Source: Atriophallophorus winterbourni
Lineage: Eukaryota > Platyhelminthes > Trematoda > Plagiorchiida > Microphallidae
Reading direction: 5' to 3'
Length of the DNA: 64,000 bases
NCBI GenBank assembly: GCA_013407085.1
Contig: JACCGJ010018497.1
Location: 62,001-126,000 of the forward strand
Made by a program: the position numbers and the translations under genes. Under the pieces are notes generated by a model, which saw only the letters and a program-made list of their open reading frames with translations, made no database searches and was not told the DNA's origin. This document shows positions 50,870 to 63,769 of the stretch, piece after piece. How positions within the stretch are numbered: position 1 is the first letter of the stretch; each line of letters opens with the position of its first letter.

Positions 50870-52320
50870 TTCTTGAAAAAAATGGCTCGACTCACTGCTT
50901 TTGCGAATAAAATGTTTGACTTGTTCTGTTTTATAATTCGACGTAAGCAATATTACTCTACCCCAATTATTAAAAGTTGCCTTCTAGATCGGCATGAAAG
51001 AAAGGTTTTAAGCAGGGACTCAAGGACTAAGTCCTTAAAATCTTCTTTTAAGAATAAGTGCATCCCATTAAAACGGGACATTTCTTCAATTATATATCAA
51101 AAAGATAATAAAGAAGTAGTCACTACTGACGCGCTCACAATAAGTCAGTATTTTTCTACATTCATCAGCAGCTTGTATAATAATAACCTTTCCATCTACT
51201 GCTAAACAATAACATTCGCTTAAATACTATTGACTTCTTAACTTTGACTTTATAAGAAGTAAAAGAAATTTCTCGTCGAAATAACATCTCTAATAAGCTC
51301 GATGGTGTATGTTCTATATCGGCCATCTTACACAACAACAGTGACAATGTTGCCTTAATTTTATTAAATCTGTTCAATATTTCTCTTAAATCTGGAACTT
51401 TTCCAATTAATTGGAAACACTCTGTTATTATCCCCCGTTTAAAATCTGGTAATTCGTAACTCGTTGATCAGGCTGAACTCCTTATCTTCGCTGATGCTGA
51501 AAACCTGCCTATCATTTCCGCCTAATTAGATGCCACAGTCTCTGATAACACTTAACATTGAGCTTGCCTCTCTACCAAGCTAAGGCGAACAATAGAGATT
51601 AGAATATTCGGCTCCTAAGAAGCACTATATGGGATTACCCTGCAAAATCCCTTCTGAAACACTTACATTAAAATGTTCAATTATTACTCCTACAGAAATT
51701 AAGGACCTCGGATTTATATATTCCTATTCTTTCAACTTTAATATGCAAGCCAGACACCTTATCACCATAGCACGACAAAACTTTGGCTTAGTTAACCAAA
51801 CATTCATCTTACGCGAAAGTAAAATATCACTATATAAAGCGAATGTCCTGTCAATTGTTGATTATTGTGATATCATTTATTCTCACATTGGTGGTGTGAC
51901 TGTTATCTTCAGAAGTGGCTTGAACGAAATTTCAAAAAATATAACTTTGGGATATTCCAACATTTGTCTTATCAAAAAAGGTGTACTTTGCTGTTCGCTG
52001 AACCATTATGGATACGAAGAATTTGACTGAACCTGCTTCTTTCCATTCGAATCATTACAGAGATGCGGCTTAAGATTAGATCTGCTATACGTTTTCACGA
52101 TTATAATCGATTAGTAGAATTAGGCTCTTGCACATTCCTGTGTCTCGCAATAAAGTTTGACGTAACCTCTTCTTAATTAGGTATACAAAGATTTTGAATT
52201 CTCTCCCTCTTCATTGTTTATGTGCACGACTACAGGGAACTTCCAATCGCGTGTAGAAACTCTTTCAGTCAATTAACAAAGTAAAATTCTCAAGAAAAAT
52301 TCTTCATTAAATAGTTTATA
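50870..52320 (+). mobile_element. CR1-like LINE fragment C2
   Basis: Plus-strand RT remnant. 50873-51180 encodes the region between endonuclease and RT (KKMARLTAFANKMFDL, TTDALTISQYFSTFISSL). 51270-51455 gives RT motifs around NKLDGVCSISAI and LKSGTFPINWKHSVIIPRLK. A block near 51485 reads LLIFADAENLPI, where FADD would be expected. 51629-51950 encodes the thumb (EIKDLGFIYS, INVTF-like HLITIARQNFGLVNQTF, LRESKISLYKANVLSIVDYC). The RT palm between about 51455 and 51480 is deleted. Confidence 0.8.
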
Positions 52321-53376
52321 TACGATCCCAGATCGATATCTCATTCCGCACATACATGAATTCACACTCTTTTCACAGAAAAACTGTGTTTTCCAAATTG
52401 GATTTTGTGCGCGCATATCATCAAAAACCCATCATCACTGTATTTGGTCTGTTCGAATTTCTCAGGACGCCATTCGGCTTACGCAATGCTGCACAGATTT
52501 TCCAGAGATTCATGGAAAAAGTTTTCCTCGGTCTATATTTCCTATTCGTGTAAATTGATGATATCCCAATCGCAAATAAAAATCCCGCTGAACATCTTGA
52601 ACACCTTCGTGTAATAATTCTAAATCTATTCCACTCTGACTTTGTGGGCGATCCTGATAAATCGCTGTTTGGTGTGAGTTCTGTAGAAATTCTTGGACAC
52701 CTAAAAAACTATCAGCTATCCAAGAGCATCCATGTTCCAGTTCTATCCATCAAGTCAGACGTTTCTTGTGTGCTCTGTTGTCTCTTGCTACAGAATCATC
52801 ACAAAAAGCAGTCGGCGCAGTCCTTCAAAAAGAAGTAGAAAATATCACCAAGCCAATCGCTTTCTTTTCTTGTCGTCTTCAACCAGCTCAAAAGATACAG
52901 TAAGTTCTGTCGTGAGTTAATGGCTATCTATTAGTTCAGTTCAGTTGGCATAGGACTGTAAATGGCTGATTAGCCAATTGAGCGTCCAGAATTTCTGTCG
53001 GTGGAACGCTTCAAAAGAGCGCCCACCACCGCAATACAACATTTCAGACATTTGCATGAAGGCCGTGATTTCACAGTATGGACCGATCACAAGCCCATAA
53101 GGTTTGCTCTTTCTGCGTCGATAGATAGATATTCGCCTCGAGAAATACTTCACTTTGATTATATCTCACAATTCACCGCCGTATTTTGATACCGAATTTC
53201 AGTTCTTATCTGGTTTGTGACATGTCTACTGGTAAAACCCGTCCAATTGTCCTGTCGGATGTGAGACTTACCGTATTCTAGCATTTACATGGTTTATCAA
53301 ATCCCGGAGTAAAAGCCACTCGAAAGCTGATCATCTCTTTCTATCTTTGATCTGACATGCATAAAGACATTCAACT

Positions 53377-54127
53377 TTGGATCAAGAGTTGCCCCCGATG
53401 TCAACAAAGCAAAGACGAACGTCACACCATCAGTTCCCACTGTTTATTTCCACCTGTTACGAGCGCTTTCAGCACATTTACTTGGATCTCATTGGTCTAT
53501 TAGCGGTCACCAACGGTAGCTCCCGTAAATTGAACTGCGTTGACCGTTTTACCTGTTGGGCATTGGCTGCAGCCATGCCTGATATCAGTGGAAAAAGGGT
53601 TTCGAAAGTTATCGTTCAACATTGGATCAGCAACATTGTTGTACCGAACAAAATTACCACTAACAGAGGTTGCTTATTTCAGTCAACGCTTTTTAGGGAA
53701 TTGAAAAGAACACTCCTTACGAAGCGCACAGACTACAGCCTACCATCCTTCTTCAAATGGCTTAGTCAAAAGATTTAACCTCCAAACCAAAGCTGCAATC
53801 ATGAGTTAAAGGAATTCAGAACGATGGTCTGAGTCTTTGCCCTTGGTACGTCTTGGTATTCGTACCACCGTTAAAGCAGACCTGGGTTGCTCAGATGCTG
53901 AGATGCTGTACCAGAGTACACTCGAAAGACCTGGCGAATTCCTGACATCTTTCAATTCACCATTAGATCTTAGAGCTTCACAATATTTCCGTCGAATTCG
54001 CAGCTTCATGAAATCATTACGAGCTATCCCAACTCGCAAACACACTCAACCTTTGTACATCCTAGCCGACTTGTCTACCTGTGACTTTGTGTTTGTGGGT
54101 GCTGATCATGTACGTCAACCATTTTAA
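53377..54127 (+). pseudogene. Integrase of the 52.3-54.8 kb element
   Basis: Two frames. The first (53377-53778) keeps CVDRFTCWAL (first Asp) and has TTNRGCLFQ, where the second catalytic Asp is replaced by Asn (TTDRG to TTNRG). The Glu block is lost in a frame break near 53770. The second (53837-54127) has LVRLGIRTTVKADLGC and RSFMKSLRAIPTRKHTQPLY, nearly identical in order to the G2 integrase. Confidence 0.85.
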
Positions 54128-54489
54128 CCGCCACACACTGGTCGGTACAAGGTGCTCAGCATGTATCCCAAGTATTTCGTCATTGAGCAGAATGAATCAA
54201 AAGAAACTTTCAGTATTGATTTAACATAGGAAGCGAAAGGAAATACCCGAAAAGTTACTCCACACATGCCAAACAGAGACCAACACGTTTTTTCATCCAA
54301 TCATCAGGTACAAACCGTAACTTGATTCCCTTGATAAACCCCCTCACCTTCGTGTCTCAAACTATCCGACCTCAAAAGACAAACACGTTCTGGTCATGAA
54401 GTCCCTTTTCCCCCAAGGTTTAATGATTTCATAAAACAATGCTTTTTCCAAACGTCTCTTTTCTTGTTCCCGACGCTCTAGGGCGGAAT

Positions 54490-54800
54490 TCTATAGTTAT
54501 TTGTACAATCTTATATTTTTTATAATCTTAATTTGTTAACTTAAACCTCATTGTTTTGTTTACATTGCCGATAACGCCATATTGATTTTACGATTTTGCT
54601 TTTAACGCTATAACTCATATTTAATCGATTTACTGTTCGGTAACTCAGCTAATGAAGTTCATCTGCATAATACCGCTTGTACATAGTCAACAAACACATT
54701 AATTACAATATAGTCTTTGTCCACGCGCGGTCTTTGTTCTTCAGTGGTTCAGTATCAGTATCAGTATCACATGGCGATAGTTGACCAAGTCGAAACGAGT
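54490..54800 (+). repeat. Putative divergent 3' LTR
   Basis: Follows a region matching the G2 pre-LTR text (gacgctctagg). Within it 54690-54760 reads cattaattacaatatagtct then ttgttcttcagtggttcag, parallel to the R/U5 part of the G2 LTR (attacaatacactctttgt, tcttctgtggtt). The first 200 bp show no match. The 3' border is uncertain; a cagtat repeat (cagtatcagtatcagtatca) lies at 54747-54768. Confidence 0.55.
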
Positions 54801-55027
54801 GTCCAGATTCTTTCGGCGTATGTACCTGTGAATGGAAGTTGGGAGAGGTCTCACCACCGAAAGGTGAGAGAGTAAATGCATGTTACATGTCAAATCGAAT
54901 AAAAAGACGATGGACCGCAGTTTATTTCAACGAAAACAAAAAATGGAACAGAAACGTTTTTTGTGTTTCAAAAAGTTCTTCTAAATACTTTCGTGGTTTT
55001 TGACAATAAATATGGTTGGATATATTA

Positions 55028-56745
55028 TTAAGGGTAATGCTCCGGAAAGAGCACGTGCAAACGTTCACCCAGCCAATGTTTGAACGCATATACTGAAGTT
55101 ACTGAGATTAGTTCTGCAGAAAGTGAGTTCCACGCGTTCACTACACGAATGCTGGAGAAGTGCGTTCCGGATTCAAGCCTGGTGTGCTGCTTACCTAGCC
55201 TAACATTGTGCTTTCGTGTACCAACCAAAGGAGAGAACATGATGAAGTCATCGAATTTGAGACAACTTTATCCTTTGACAACCTTAAATGTCTCTACAAG
55301 ATCTTCCCAAGTTACCTCCTTCTAAGCGAGAAAAGTCCTAATGCTATTAGAAGATTTTCATAGTTGGTGTATGTTAAACCCTCGATCATCCGAGTGGCCA
55401 GCTTCTGTGCCTTTTCTAGCTGCACTATATCCTTCTGGTAATACAGCTTTCAAGCCTGGATACAGTATTGTAGATGTGGCCTTACTATTGCCTTTTAGAG
55501 GGGCAACAGTACCTCAGCTTTTCTGCATGTGAATGCTGAACGTAGTCGACAGAGTTCCCTCCTGGCCCTTTGAGCCGAAGCAGCACATTGGTCAGTCCAC
55601 TTAAAGTTTGCGAAGACTAGGATTCCTTGGTCCTTAATAGATTTTACCCTAAGGAACTCTGTAGGGGCTGATGGCGTAGAGGCAATCATGTTGCCTGCTA
55701 GTGTAGAGAGCGAGTGACACTTCTCTAGGTTGAGGGGAAGATCTCACTTAACCGCCCATGTCGTCACAGCTTCTAGGTCACTTATCAGATCGGAGTTATC
55801 CGACCTACCAACAATTTTTGCGTCGTAAGCAAACATATAACAAGGTAAGCGTAGTTGGTTGGCTAGATCTTTAATGGAGGTGAGGAACAGCAACGGCCCC
55901 AAGACTGCGCCATGGGAAACTCCACTCGTTATATGCGCACATGAGGTGTATGTATCATCTATCCTAACAGTGAAGGCGTTACACGCTTTGGAAATGCAAG
56001 GAAAATAACGGAGCTTTTTCAGTGCTTATTATGACGGCAGAGCCATCGTCTCTCCTCAAAGTACATACACCTCTTCGGGCTAAGCCTTTTGATTGAACGT
56101 AGCTGTAGTATCGTTTCGGATGAGTATTGACCTATTGAGCGATTCTTATTTCGAAAGAGAACTTTGCAGTACGAATCTTGGAAACAGCGGGCCCAAGTCC
56201 CACTTGAGGGAGTAAGCTTGTAACTCCTCCATTTTGTGTCGCGGAGACAGAGGCTGAATACGATTGCGGTTTACCATTTTTGAGAACAAAAAGGGGAGGA
56301 GCGAATCGATTATGAAGTTGAAGTATGTTTTTCTTGATCTGCCCTCACATCCCATCCTCATGGTCAATGATTTGCCATGAGGGTAGTGCTGTTGCCTGCA
56401 ATAGGGCAGCATGGTCGATCGAGACACCTTAAGTGGGGGTTTACCAAATGACAAGAGTAACTCACAGGTAACACTACATGGTCGCTCTTTTCTAGTGGTG
56501 GTTGGAAGACCAAATTTTCTATACCGCTTTCAGCAGTTGAAATAACTAGGTCAAGAGTAGACGGAGACTAACCCTCGCGTAATCTAGTTAGTTCGTTTAC
56601 GTGATAATGAAGTGCATGGGAGTGTATCCAGTCCAGAAAATCGCTCGCGTTTTCTGGAGCATGCGAGGTTCGGTACTGCCAGTTTATTTAGGGTAGACTA
56701 AAATCGACGAAGATTACAACACTTGGTGCTACGATTAAAAGAGAC
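55028..56745 (-). mobile_element. CR1-like LINE C3 (endonuclease + RT, decayed)
   Basis: Minus-strand element, the longest CR1-like copy here. At 56745-56500: VVIFVDFSLP (GDFN block decayed), ENASDFLDWIHSHALHYHV, LREG-SPSTLDLVIS and EKSDHVVL, i.e. the endonuclease C-terminal T-LDLV and S-D-H motifs. RT at 55960-55800 in shifting frames has the block before the active site (LGAVAVPHLH) and degenerate CLRRKNC near FADD. The thumb at 55689-55495 has IKDQGILVFANFKWTDQCA. The C-terminal frame 55240-55028 has TRLESGTHFSSIRVVNAWNS. Many stops. Confidence 0.82.
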
Positions 56746-56952
56746 AACCGCTTAATTTGCAAAAGAGAATCTTATTCCAAACTAGTGTCCGGGCTACCGT
56801 AGACGCAGCTTACCACTATACGCGTGCATCCATGCATGAGCAAGGCAGGTATTATCTGCACGTTCGTTTTAAAAAAAGAAATACTTTGTTCAAAACGAAT
56901 AGCGTTATTAATGAGGAGCAACTGAACACTGAACACTGAAAAACCAAATTTG

Positions 56953-57017
56953 ATATATTATCTATTTATTATCTATATTATTTATTATATTATTTATTAT
57001 CTATATTATCTATTTAC
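56953..57017. repeat. AT-rich short tandem repeat (TATTATCTA type)
   Basis: Imperfect repeats of tattatctatt and tatta units over about 65 bp. Simple sequence, no further meaning inferred. Confidence 0.8.
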
Positions 57018-57019
57018 AT

Positions 57020-57630
57020 TTTTGAGGATTTTATTATAAGTCGTGTAAGAATGACCACTGTCTTATTGTATTGATAATGGATTCTGGTGCATGCAGGGAA
57101 AGATTGTCAGTTCCTGCAGCCTTTGAGCGGTACAAAGGGGGGAGAGCGCATATGAACTCCAATGCGCTTGTGAAAAGTGGATTTACAAACCAAGACAGTG
57201 GTAAAATAAAATCAGTGAATGCATTGGCTTCAAAGTATTAATATCATTAATATCAGTTCTATCTTTTTCGCACAATTGTTTGAGCGTGTTTCATAATTGA
57301 CGACTGTTTCTGTTCTCATAATGGCATTCGTGTACAACTTCCTCAGACGTTGGATTTTAAGCTTAAAAGACATAGGCAGCTGCGAAACCATGTCTCAGTC
57401 ACGATGTTTGAATACCTTTCGTTCAGTTTTCGAAAACGCTCCAAATTGGTTGGGGAAAAACGATCAGAACGGACAAAAATAGTTTATTTGTGACAACAAA
57501 TCTCAAAAAATTGATGTATTAATTTTAAACGTCACATTCATGAGAAACGTCAAGTATGTGGAAGATATTTCAGTCAGTGTCTTTGAGCACTTTTCTCAGG
57601 GCTGAAACATTGTGAGGTTCACATGCTGTG
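57020..57630. other. Unassigned
   Basis: A 61-codon plus frame at 57297-57482 shows no motif. No element recognised. Confidence 0.35.
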
Positions 57631-57634
57631 ATAG

Positions 57635-58485
57635 TCAGTTTTCTGCCGATTGTGCGAGCCAGTTAACTATGATCCCTAGTTCCGCAGATTTTAGGGAGAA
57701 TTCTGATAACACAATGGTCAGAATTACCAATAAGCCAGACTCAAAACAATGCGAAATTCGGTGTACATTTGTAAGAGAATAATCCAGACACGCTTCAGAT
57801 CGCGTTGAAACGGAACAATCTTCGTAAAAAAGAGGGGAGATAAAATAGAAAGATTGCAGTGATTGTGGTCTGTTTTGATAAGAGGCAAATTCAATAAAAA
57901 GCTCATCAAAAAATTTACGAAATGTGTCAGAATGCCAAACTGGAACCTTAAGTTTCGTTAAAGGTAAAACTGATTTTATTAGAGGCAGTCCAATCTTTGC
58001 AAACAAATGTTATAAGCCTACCAACACGGTTTGCAATAGAGTAGGTTTGATCCAAACGAAGCATTGAAAACAATCAATACTAATTAAATCAGTGTCATTT
58101 TCAGAATACAGCCAAGTTACTTGAAACATATCGATACCGCAATGAATGGAATGATTTGAACTAAGATGAAAAGAGATCTCTTCAAATTTAAGCCAAAAAA
58201 GATCGCACATTGGAAAATAATATAGAAAGTAAGGGCATACGATAAATTGACAACCTCATAGATGCATGTTTTCTTTTTCAACGATTGTTTTGATAAACTA
58301 TTAAAAGTTTTATGAGTGACACAGCAAGTTCGATTCAAAAATGTGTTATCACGTAATTCTTTTAAAATTTTAGCATCAAAAATGACCTTTGGTTGATCGG
58401 AACACATTGTGGAAAAACGAATAGTCAGAGTCAATTTTAACGGAAAAAATTCAAAAAAAGATGTGGAAGAATTAATAATATGCAC
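57635..58485 (-). pseudogene. Unidentified decayed coding region
   Basis: Three partly overlapping minus-strand frames give a protein-like run across about 850 bp: SDQPKVIFDAKILKELRDNT and KKKTCIYEVVNLSYALTFYI, then in a second frame MCDLFWLKFEEISFHLSS, CGIDMFQVTWLYSENDTDLI, then KIGLPLIKSVLPLTKLKVPV and FDELFIEFASYQNRPQSLQS in a third. The switch of frames without obvious splice sites suggests a frameshifted mobile-element or viral-like protein, or a host pseudogene. I cannot name the family. Composition fits real protein better than chance. Confidence 0.4.
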
Positions 58486-58669
58486 GGCCGATTCAAACGC
58501 CCCGCTGAATTAATCAAGGCTGGAAAGATAAATATTCAACCTTAAATTTGAATATCACAATTACATCAAACATTAGTCATTATCAATCAACCGCAAGTTA
58601 ACTATAATGGAAAAAGATAATGGTATATAGCGAGTGCGTACCAAATGCTTTACTGTGGGCCAGTAAAAC

Positions 58670-59280
58670 CGGGACAATCTACGCAAGACACGAACGGCAT
58701 CTGAGTGCTTCCCATCTAGAAAGCATCCGTCGTATCTTGAACATATCGTCGATGGACAAATTGACTAATTTTTAGGTGCTTTAAAAGCTGGTCTACAGAG
58801 CATATTTACCTTATTACGACTACACTGCTTACGCTGGCTTGTTCACGTCAACAGAATAGAAAATGGTCGTATTCCAAAAGATCTTCTCTATGGACCATTG
58901 AAATCAGAAATTCGAACAATGTGTAGACCGCACTTGCGATACAAAGACGTTTGCAAATAAAATATGAAAGCTCTTGGCGTTGACCTCGCGATTTGGGAAG
59001 AAACTTGCTTTTGACTGCTTACATTAGCGGCATTGTGTAAAGCGTCGTCTGCAAGCGGTGGAGCAGCAGATACAACTCTTGGCTGCCGATCGCAAATCGC
59101 TTCGCAGCGTATAACTGACGCCAATCGACCAAGTACTGTCTATTGTTGTGATAGCTGTGGGAGATTTTGCTCCACCCGAATCGGACTGTTTAGTCACTAG
59201 GAAAGCTGTGTGGCATGCCAAAATCATGCGACTGTTATGTTCATTCATGATCGAGATTGGCCGAAGGAGACTAAAATGTT
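58670..59280 (+). mobile_element. LINE family A 3' end, plus strand
   Basis: Frameshifted copy of the LINE A C-terminus: agcatccgtcgtatcttgaa (SIRRIL), ctacactgcttacgctggct (LRWL), aatggtcgtattccaaaaga (NGRIPK), then ALGVDLAIWEE and CDSCGRFCSTRIGLFSH (zinc finger). The 3' UTR ends at ccgaaggagactaaaatgtt (59260-59280), comparable with the end at 29.17 kb. Confidence 0.85.
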
Positions 59281-62200
59281 GTAAATTTTAGATTATAGGC
59301 AAAAACATTAGGGAGACATTGACCAAATTTTAACCAGAAGATTAGTCCGAAATGTGCAGATTTATTATAATCTGTCCGAAATCTTTACACACCGGTTGTA
59401 TTCGAACAGCTATTTTATGAACCATGGCATTCTTATACATAATTGAAATAGATAAATAAATTGTTTCTCGTTTGAACATTTTTTATATTCTGGAATTCAT
59501 ATTTTGTTTAACAAAACGATAAGTACTATGCAGTCCTTTTTACGGTTTTGCTACTCAATAACATAATAAAATATTGGCCCCAAAGTACGCCAATTAATAC
59601 ACAGATCCCTTTTTAAAATCTTCGATAAATATCTGGTGAACGATGAATTGAGAGACTTCAGCTAATGTCACTCGAGATATACACAACTGACAAATCTAAT
59701 AGTATGCCCTTATCGAACAGAAATGGCGGGATCTTTCTAAATTTGAATTGCACACTGTTTAATATATTCGTTCAGCTTGCATATTTTGATGTAACAATTT
59801 TCAACGTGAAATTTGGTTACGTATTCTGAATATGAGCAGTATTGAATTTATTCATTATTTAATCCATATTATGTTTTTAACGATTTAGTACTAATTTGGA
59901 TTGTTGTCAAGTTCTTGCCACTATGAATTTGAAGTGATCCGTAAACTAGTAACCTCTAATTGTTACCGTTATTGTATTTAATTCTATTGAGTGACCAACT
60001 AGATTAATAAAATTGAAAATTAATTTAGTGTGCCAAATTATAGTGTTGCTCACCTTTGGTGTGTGTTCACCAAACTTCGATTCTAGTGATGTCAAAGTCT
60101 TCAGAGCACATCATCAATTGACTCTCGTGCTACATTATATGTGATATTATAGTGATATTATAGTGGAGATTCTTGAAATAGCACCACGTTATTGCTCAGG
60201 ACAGGTAGGTATAAATAGGTTCAAATTCTGAACTGGTGGATCATTTTAATCGATAAATGATGGTTATCGTTTGGGCGTAAGCGTTGAAATATTTTACTAA
60301 TGATAGCGCAGCATGGCTCGAATTAGTGACACTCATCGAGTATTGAATGCCAAATCGGTTTTAGTATGCCTTGATACAGTTTACAATGATCTACATGGTT
60401 CCCGTTCAGTAGTACGTTTACTTTCAAACCTTATTTACAATTTATCCACTCTAACCACCCCCACTAAACAGGTTTAGCATTCATCACTTGACGAGTGTGG
60501 CAAATTTAAAGTGATATTGCAAAGTGAATATGGTTACGTTATCATAAGGTTAGTCATAAATTTGCGGACATGATTAAAATCATGAAATAAATTTTAGAAC
60601 ATCTTTCTTCACATGAAATGTTCATGACTCAGTCAATAGTTAAAGCTTTAAAGTTAACTGCGAGCTTTTTACAAGAATGTGACATTTTTATAATGGTTTC
60701 GACTTACATTTCAATCGATTTTGATTCTATCATTTAGGAATTACCAAACCACTTTTCTGATAACTCGTTTAGAAGAAGAATCAGAGCCCATTTGTAACCA
60801 CGAGCCTTAAAGAAGTGTGGTTAATTTAGACGGTGAACGATTTTGCATCATTCAGATCAATGCTAAATAATAATAAAAATTTAAATCTAGAAAACTTCAT
60901 AGAACTGGATTTGAACGCTCCCACAGATTCGATATAACCAATGGAATCTTTAGAAAAATGTTCCAAGCATGTTCTCATAGCTAATTTACTATGAGAAAGG
61001 ATTACATAGAATCGATTAATACTACCAGGAAATTGAATTAACCTATTTTACATTGTCAGAAAAACATCATACAAATGGTTTCGTATTTCCCTGATATAGT
61101 TATTACGATCCGTTTCCGGAACGAGGACGTTAAATCATTTCTAGATGATTCTGCAAAGAGCATAAGTTACTTACAGAATATTAAAGATTTATTCTATTGT
61201 ATCCATCAGAAAATCAATTTTTTACCTCATCGCAGTATACTTGGTATATGCAACGTAAGACATCATGCTTAATACATCAAAATTAACCTACGTTCAATCA
61301 AATATTCAATTACACTATTTATTTTATTGGTTTACCCGACATTAGCATTTCACCGAAAATGAATTTGTGTGCCTTATTTGAATTTATGAAAATCAAACAA
61401 TTGCCTGCTGAATCATCATCCCAATTATGTCAACTTGTTTTCATTATACATGCGCACGCCAATCAGATGGGAAGCACGCGAGCAATTGCGATTTCCAAAA
61501 TTAGTCCGCCGAATCGATCAATCAAGCCTCTCCGGTCCCAGACTCCTAGATGAATTCCCTCACACGCAATTCGGTTGACATGCGTGGATATATTATTTAT
61601 TGTTCCACTCCTAATTCCTTTTGAACAAGAGGGCTCTTGGAAATAACCAGACGATTTATGTTCATATAAAACATTTATTATCCATTTGTGTGCCATTGCG
61701 AAATTTTTCTGTGGATGTTCATCCAAAACATTCATCTGAATACACCAGACCCATCAAGATTTATATCCAGCGTTTAGTGGTCTTGATACTACCACGTTCG
61801 TTATTAACGTCGTAAATTATGTATTGCAATAGCCACTGAGTTGCAAACATATCGCCATAAGTCGAAAAGACTTTGCTTAATGGCTCAACTTATTCAATCA
61901 CAGCTTCTGTAAAAATTAACCAATAAAAGATGTTAAAAACTATAAAAGTAAGAATGCACCACACATAACATGAAGTGAACTGCTTGAAGCAACTTTATGA
62001 ACTGGCTCCGGCTCGAGCACACACAAATTATAAGGATTTTTGCAGAGTGAAATGCCTATACTTTCAACGGGATTTGAAAACCTAAACGTTTCATTTAATG
62101 ATAAATAGAAGTACCACAATGATACTGAAAAAAGCGAATGAAATTGCGTATTTGTGGCGTGTTAATAGAAAAGTGGCTTGATTCTATAAGCATATTTATT

Positions 62201-62690
62201 ACTTTTTAATAGTTGTTCCAAATGATTAGATATATTATGAAAATCACTTTTGGTTGAGTGGCGATAGCACGATGGGTATACTGTTTGAGTTTTGATTTAA
62301 AGGAGCAGGTTCACGTAATACTACGTCTAAACAATTTCGTAAATGTGTTTAAATCCATTTCCACGAGTGTACCAATAATAATCAGAAAAAAATGCAACAG
62401 CATAGCAAGATAGCCAGTTAACATGCACATGTCTTTCTGACAAGCAACCATCACGACATTGATAACGTTGCTTACGAAAGTTTACTGGGACTAAGTGATC
62501 AGGTCGTCATCCAGGTTTACTATCTGTTGGAAGCTGTAAGAACAAATGATGCCCTTGAACAGTTAGACGGATCAACATTATGGCTTTAATGTGATGCTCA
62601 TAGAAACACAATTAACTGCCAACTAGAAACCAGTAACGTAAGGGCATGACTATTATAAAATCGCAAAAATTCAATCGAAGTGAGCTCCAA
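59281..62690. other. AT-rich region without recognised features
   Basis: 3.4 kb with only short frames. 61075-61272 and 61359-61553 (plus) carry no motif. No splice-bordered similarity to a known family was recognised on either strand. Old, unrecognisable repeats are likely. Confidence 0.45.
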
Positions 62691-63482
62691 ATTTGTCCTC
62701 AGGAACTCAAACAAAACCTCGAAATTAAACTGAGAACTCGTAATTGGTTAAAGGTACGAAACATTGCTTAGCGACACCATCGGCAAAACCCATCATCAGA
62801 GATATGGGAAACATTCCGTTTACTGTAAAACAAAGTAAACAAATTTGTCATCCAACACAATTTGTGCTTCCAAGAAGAGATATCACGCATGGAACATGCA
62901 TCACAAGCTTGGACTCCGTGGTTAAAAAAGGATATAATATTGCTTGTCAAAATATACCATCGCGCAACCAAACTCGTAAGAGGTTTCCAGAAACTAACGT
63001 ACGAGGAACGATTGCAAAAACTGAGGCTCCCCACTCCCCTTCAAAGAAGCCTTCGAAGCGATGTGATACTAACATAAAATATTAAATACCCCACATCATC
63101 CCTTAAAACATTTATTCGAATACCGTGAGTGACGTCATACACGCAGCCACTCAGCGACACTGCAAATTCCTCACTCCCGTATCAGCTGTCGCCGATATTT
63201 TTATTGTGTACGTGTCTGTTTCCTTTGGAATTCCCTTCCCGAAGCTCTTGTCATCTCTCCCAGCATCGGAACGTTTATTCGACATTTAGATACTCATTTG
63301 TTGCATAACGATTTGACGACACCTGCGTATTGACTCATGGTAACTACATAACTGGACTATACTTGACATTACATGTTTATTTTATACCTATTTCCTGAAC
63401 GTATATTTACTATGATATGGTAATTGTGAAGCTATGTGCTTTTTGTGAGCATAAATTCTTGAATCTTGAATCTTGAATTCCT
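62690..63482 (+). mobile_element. CR1-like LINE C4, 3' end with heptamer tail
   Basis: The plus frame at 62862-63077 encodes AWTPWLKKDIILLVKIYHRA, TKLVRGFQKLTYEERLQKLR and LQRSLRSDVILT, the C-terminal segment of CR1-like RT proteins. A 3' UTR of about 380 bp follows. The end at 63452-63480 is a tandem cttgaat heptamer (ttcttgaatcttgaatcttg), the same tail as copy C1 at 5862-5880. 5'-truncated. Confidence 0.88.
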
Positions 63483-63733
63483 TATATTGTTTATACTCTA
63501 ATATTTCAATTTTTAACATCCTATGGTTGTTGTTAAGCTTGTTGCTTTTTAGACCATTACAAACCTTGAATTACCTCGAATGAATGATGTAAAAAATAAA
63601 ATCGTATATTATCGTTTGTCATATGGTTTCCAGTGGCATGATTAGGAAGAAAAAATGGTTACAATTTGGAATATGTAGCATTAGGGCATTTTGTAAAAAG
63701 CATCCGCTTATTGTCTCAAAAGGATTTCTTGTA

Positions 63734-63769
<36 letters not shown>

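Larger units (their letters stand above)
52330..54800 (+). mobile_element. Decayed Ty3/gypsy element related to family G2, with divergent 3' LTR
   Basis: 5'-truncated within RT. Order: KLDFVRAYHQ (motif A, 52390), FEFLRTPFGLRNAAQIF (motif B), then after a stop IDDIPIANKNPAE (motif C as x-IDD) and KSLFGVSSVEILG. RNase H HFRHLHEGRDFTVWTDHKP is at 53040, integrase zinc and core (CVDRFTCWALAAAMPDI, PNKITTNRGCLFQ) at 53540-53690 and LGIRTTVKADLGCSDAEM at 53840. A C-terminal tail follows to about 54470, then a purine-rich ctctagggcgg. The LTR seems to start near 54490 and shares attaattacaatatagtctt-like text with the G2 LTR. No TSD can be tested. Confidence 0.85.

Noticed and set aside
59281..62690. 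Possible host gene in the 3.4-kb AT-rich stretch
   Set aside because: Frames are all under 70 codons, lack motifs, and no chain of splice-bordered pieces could be joined.
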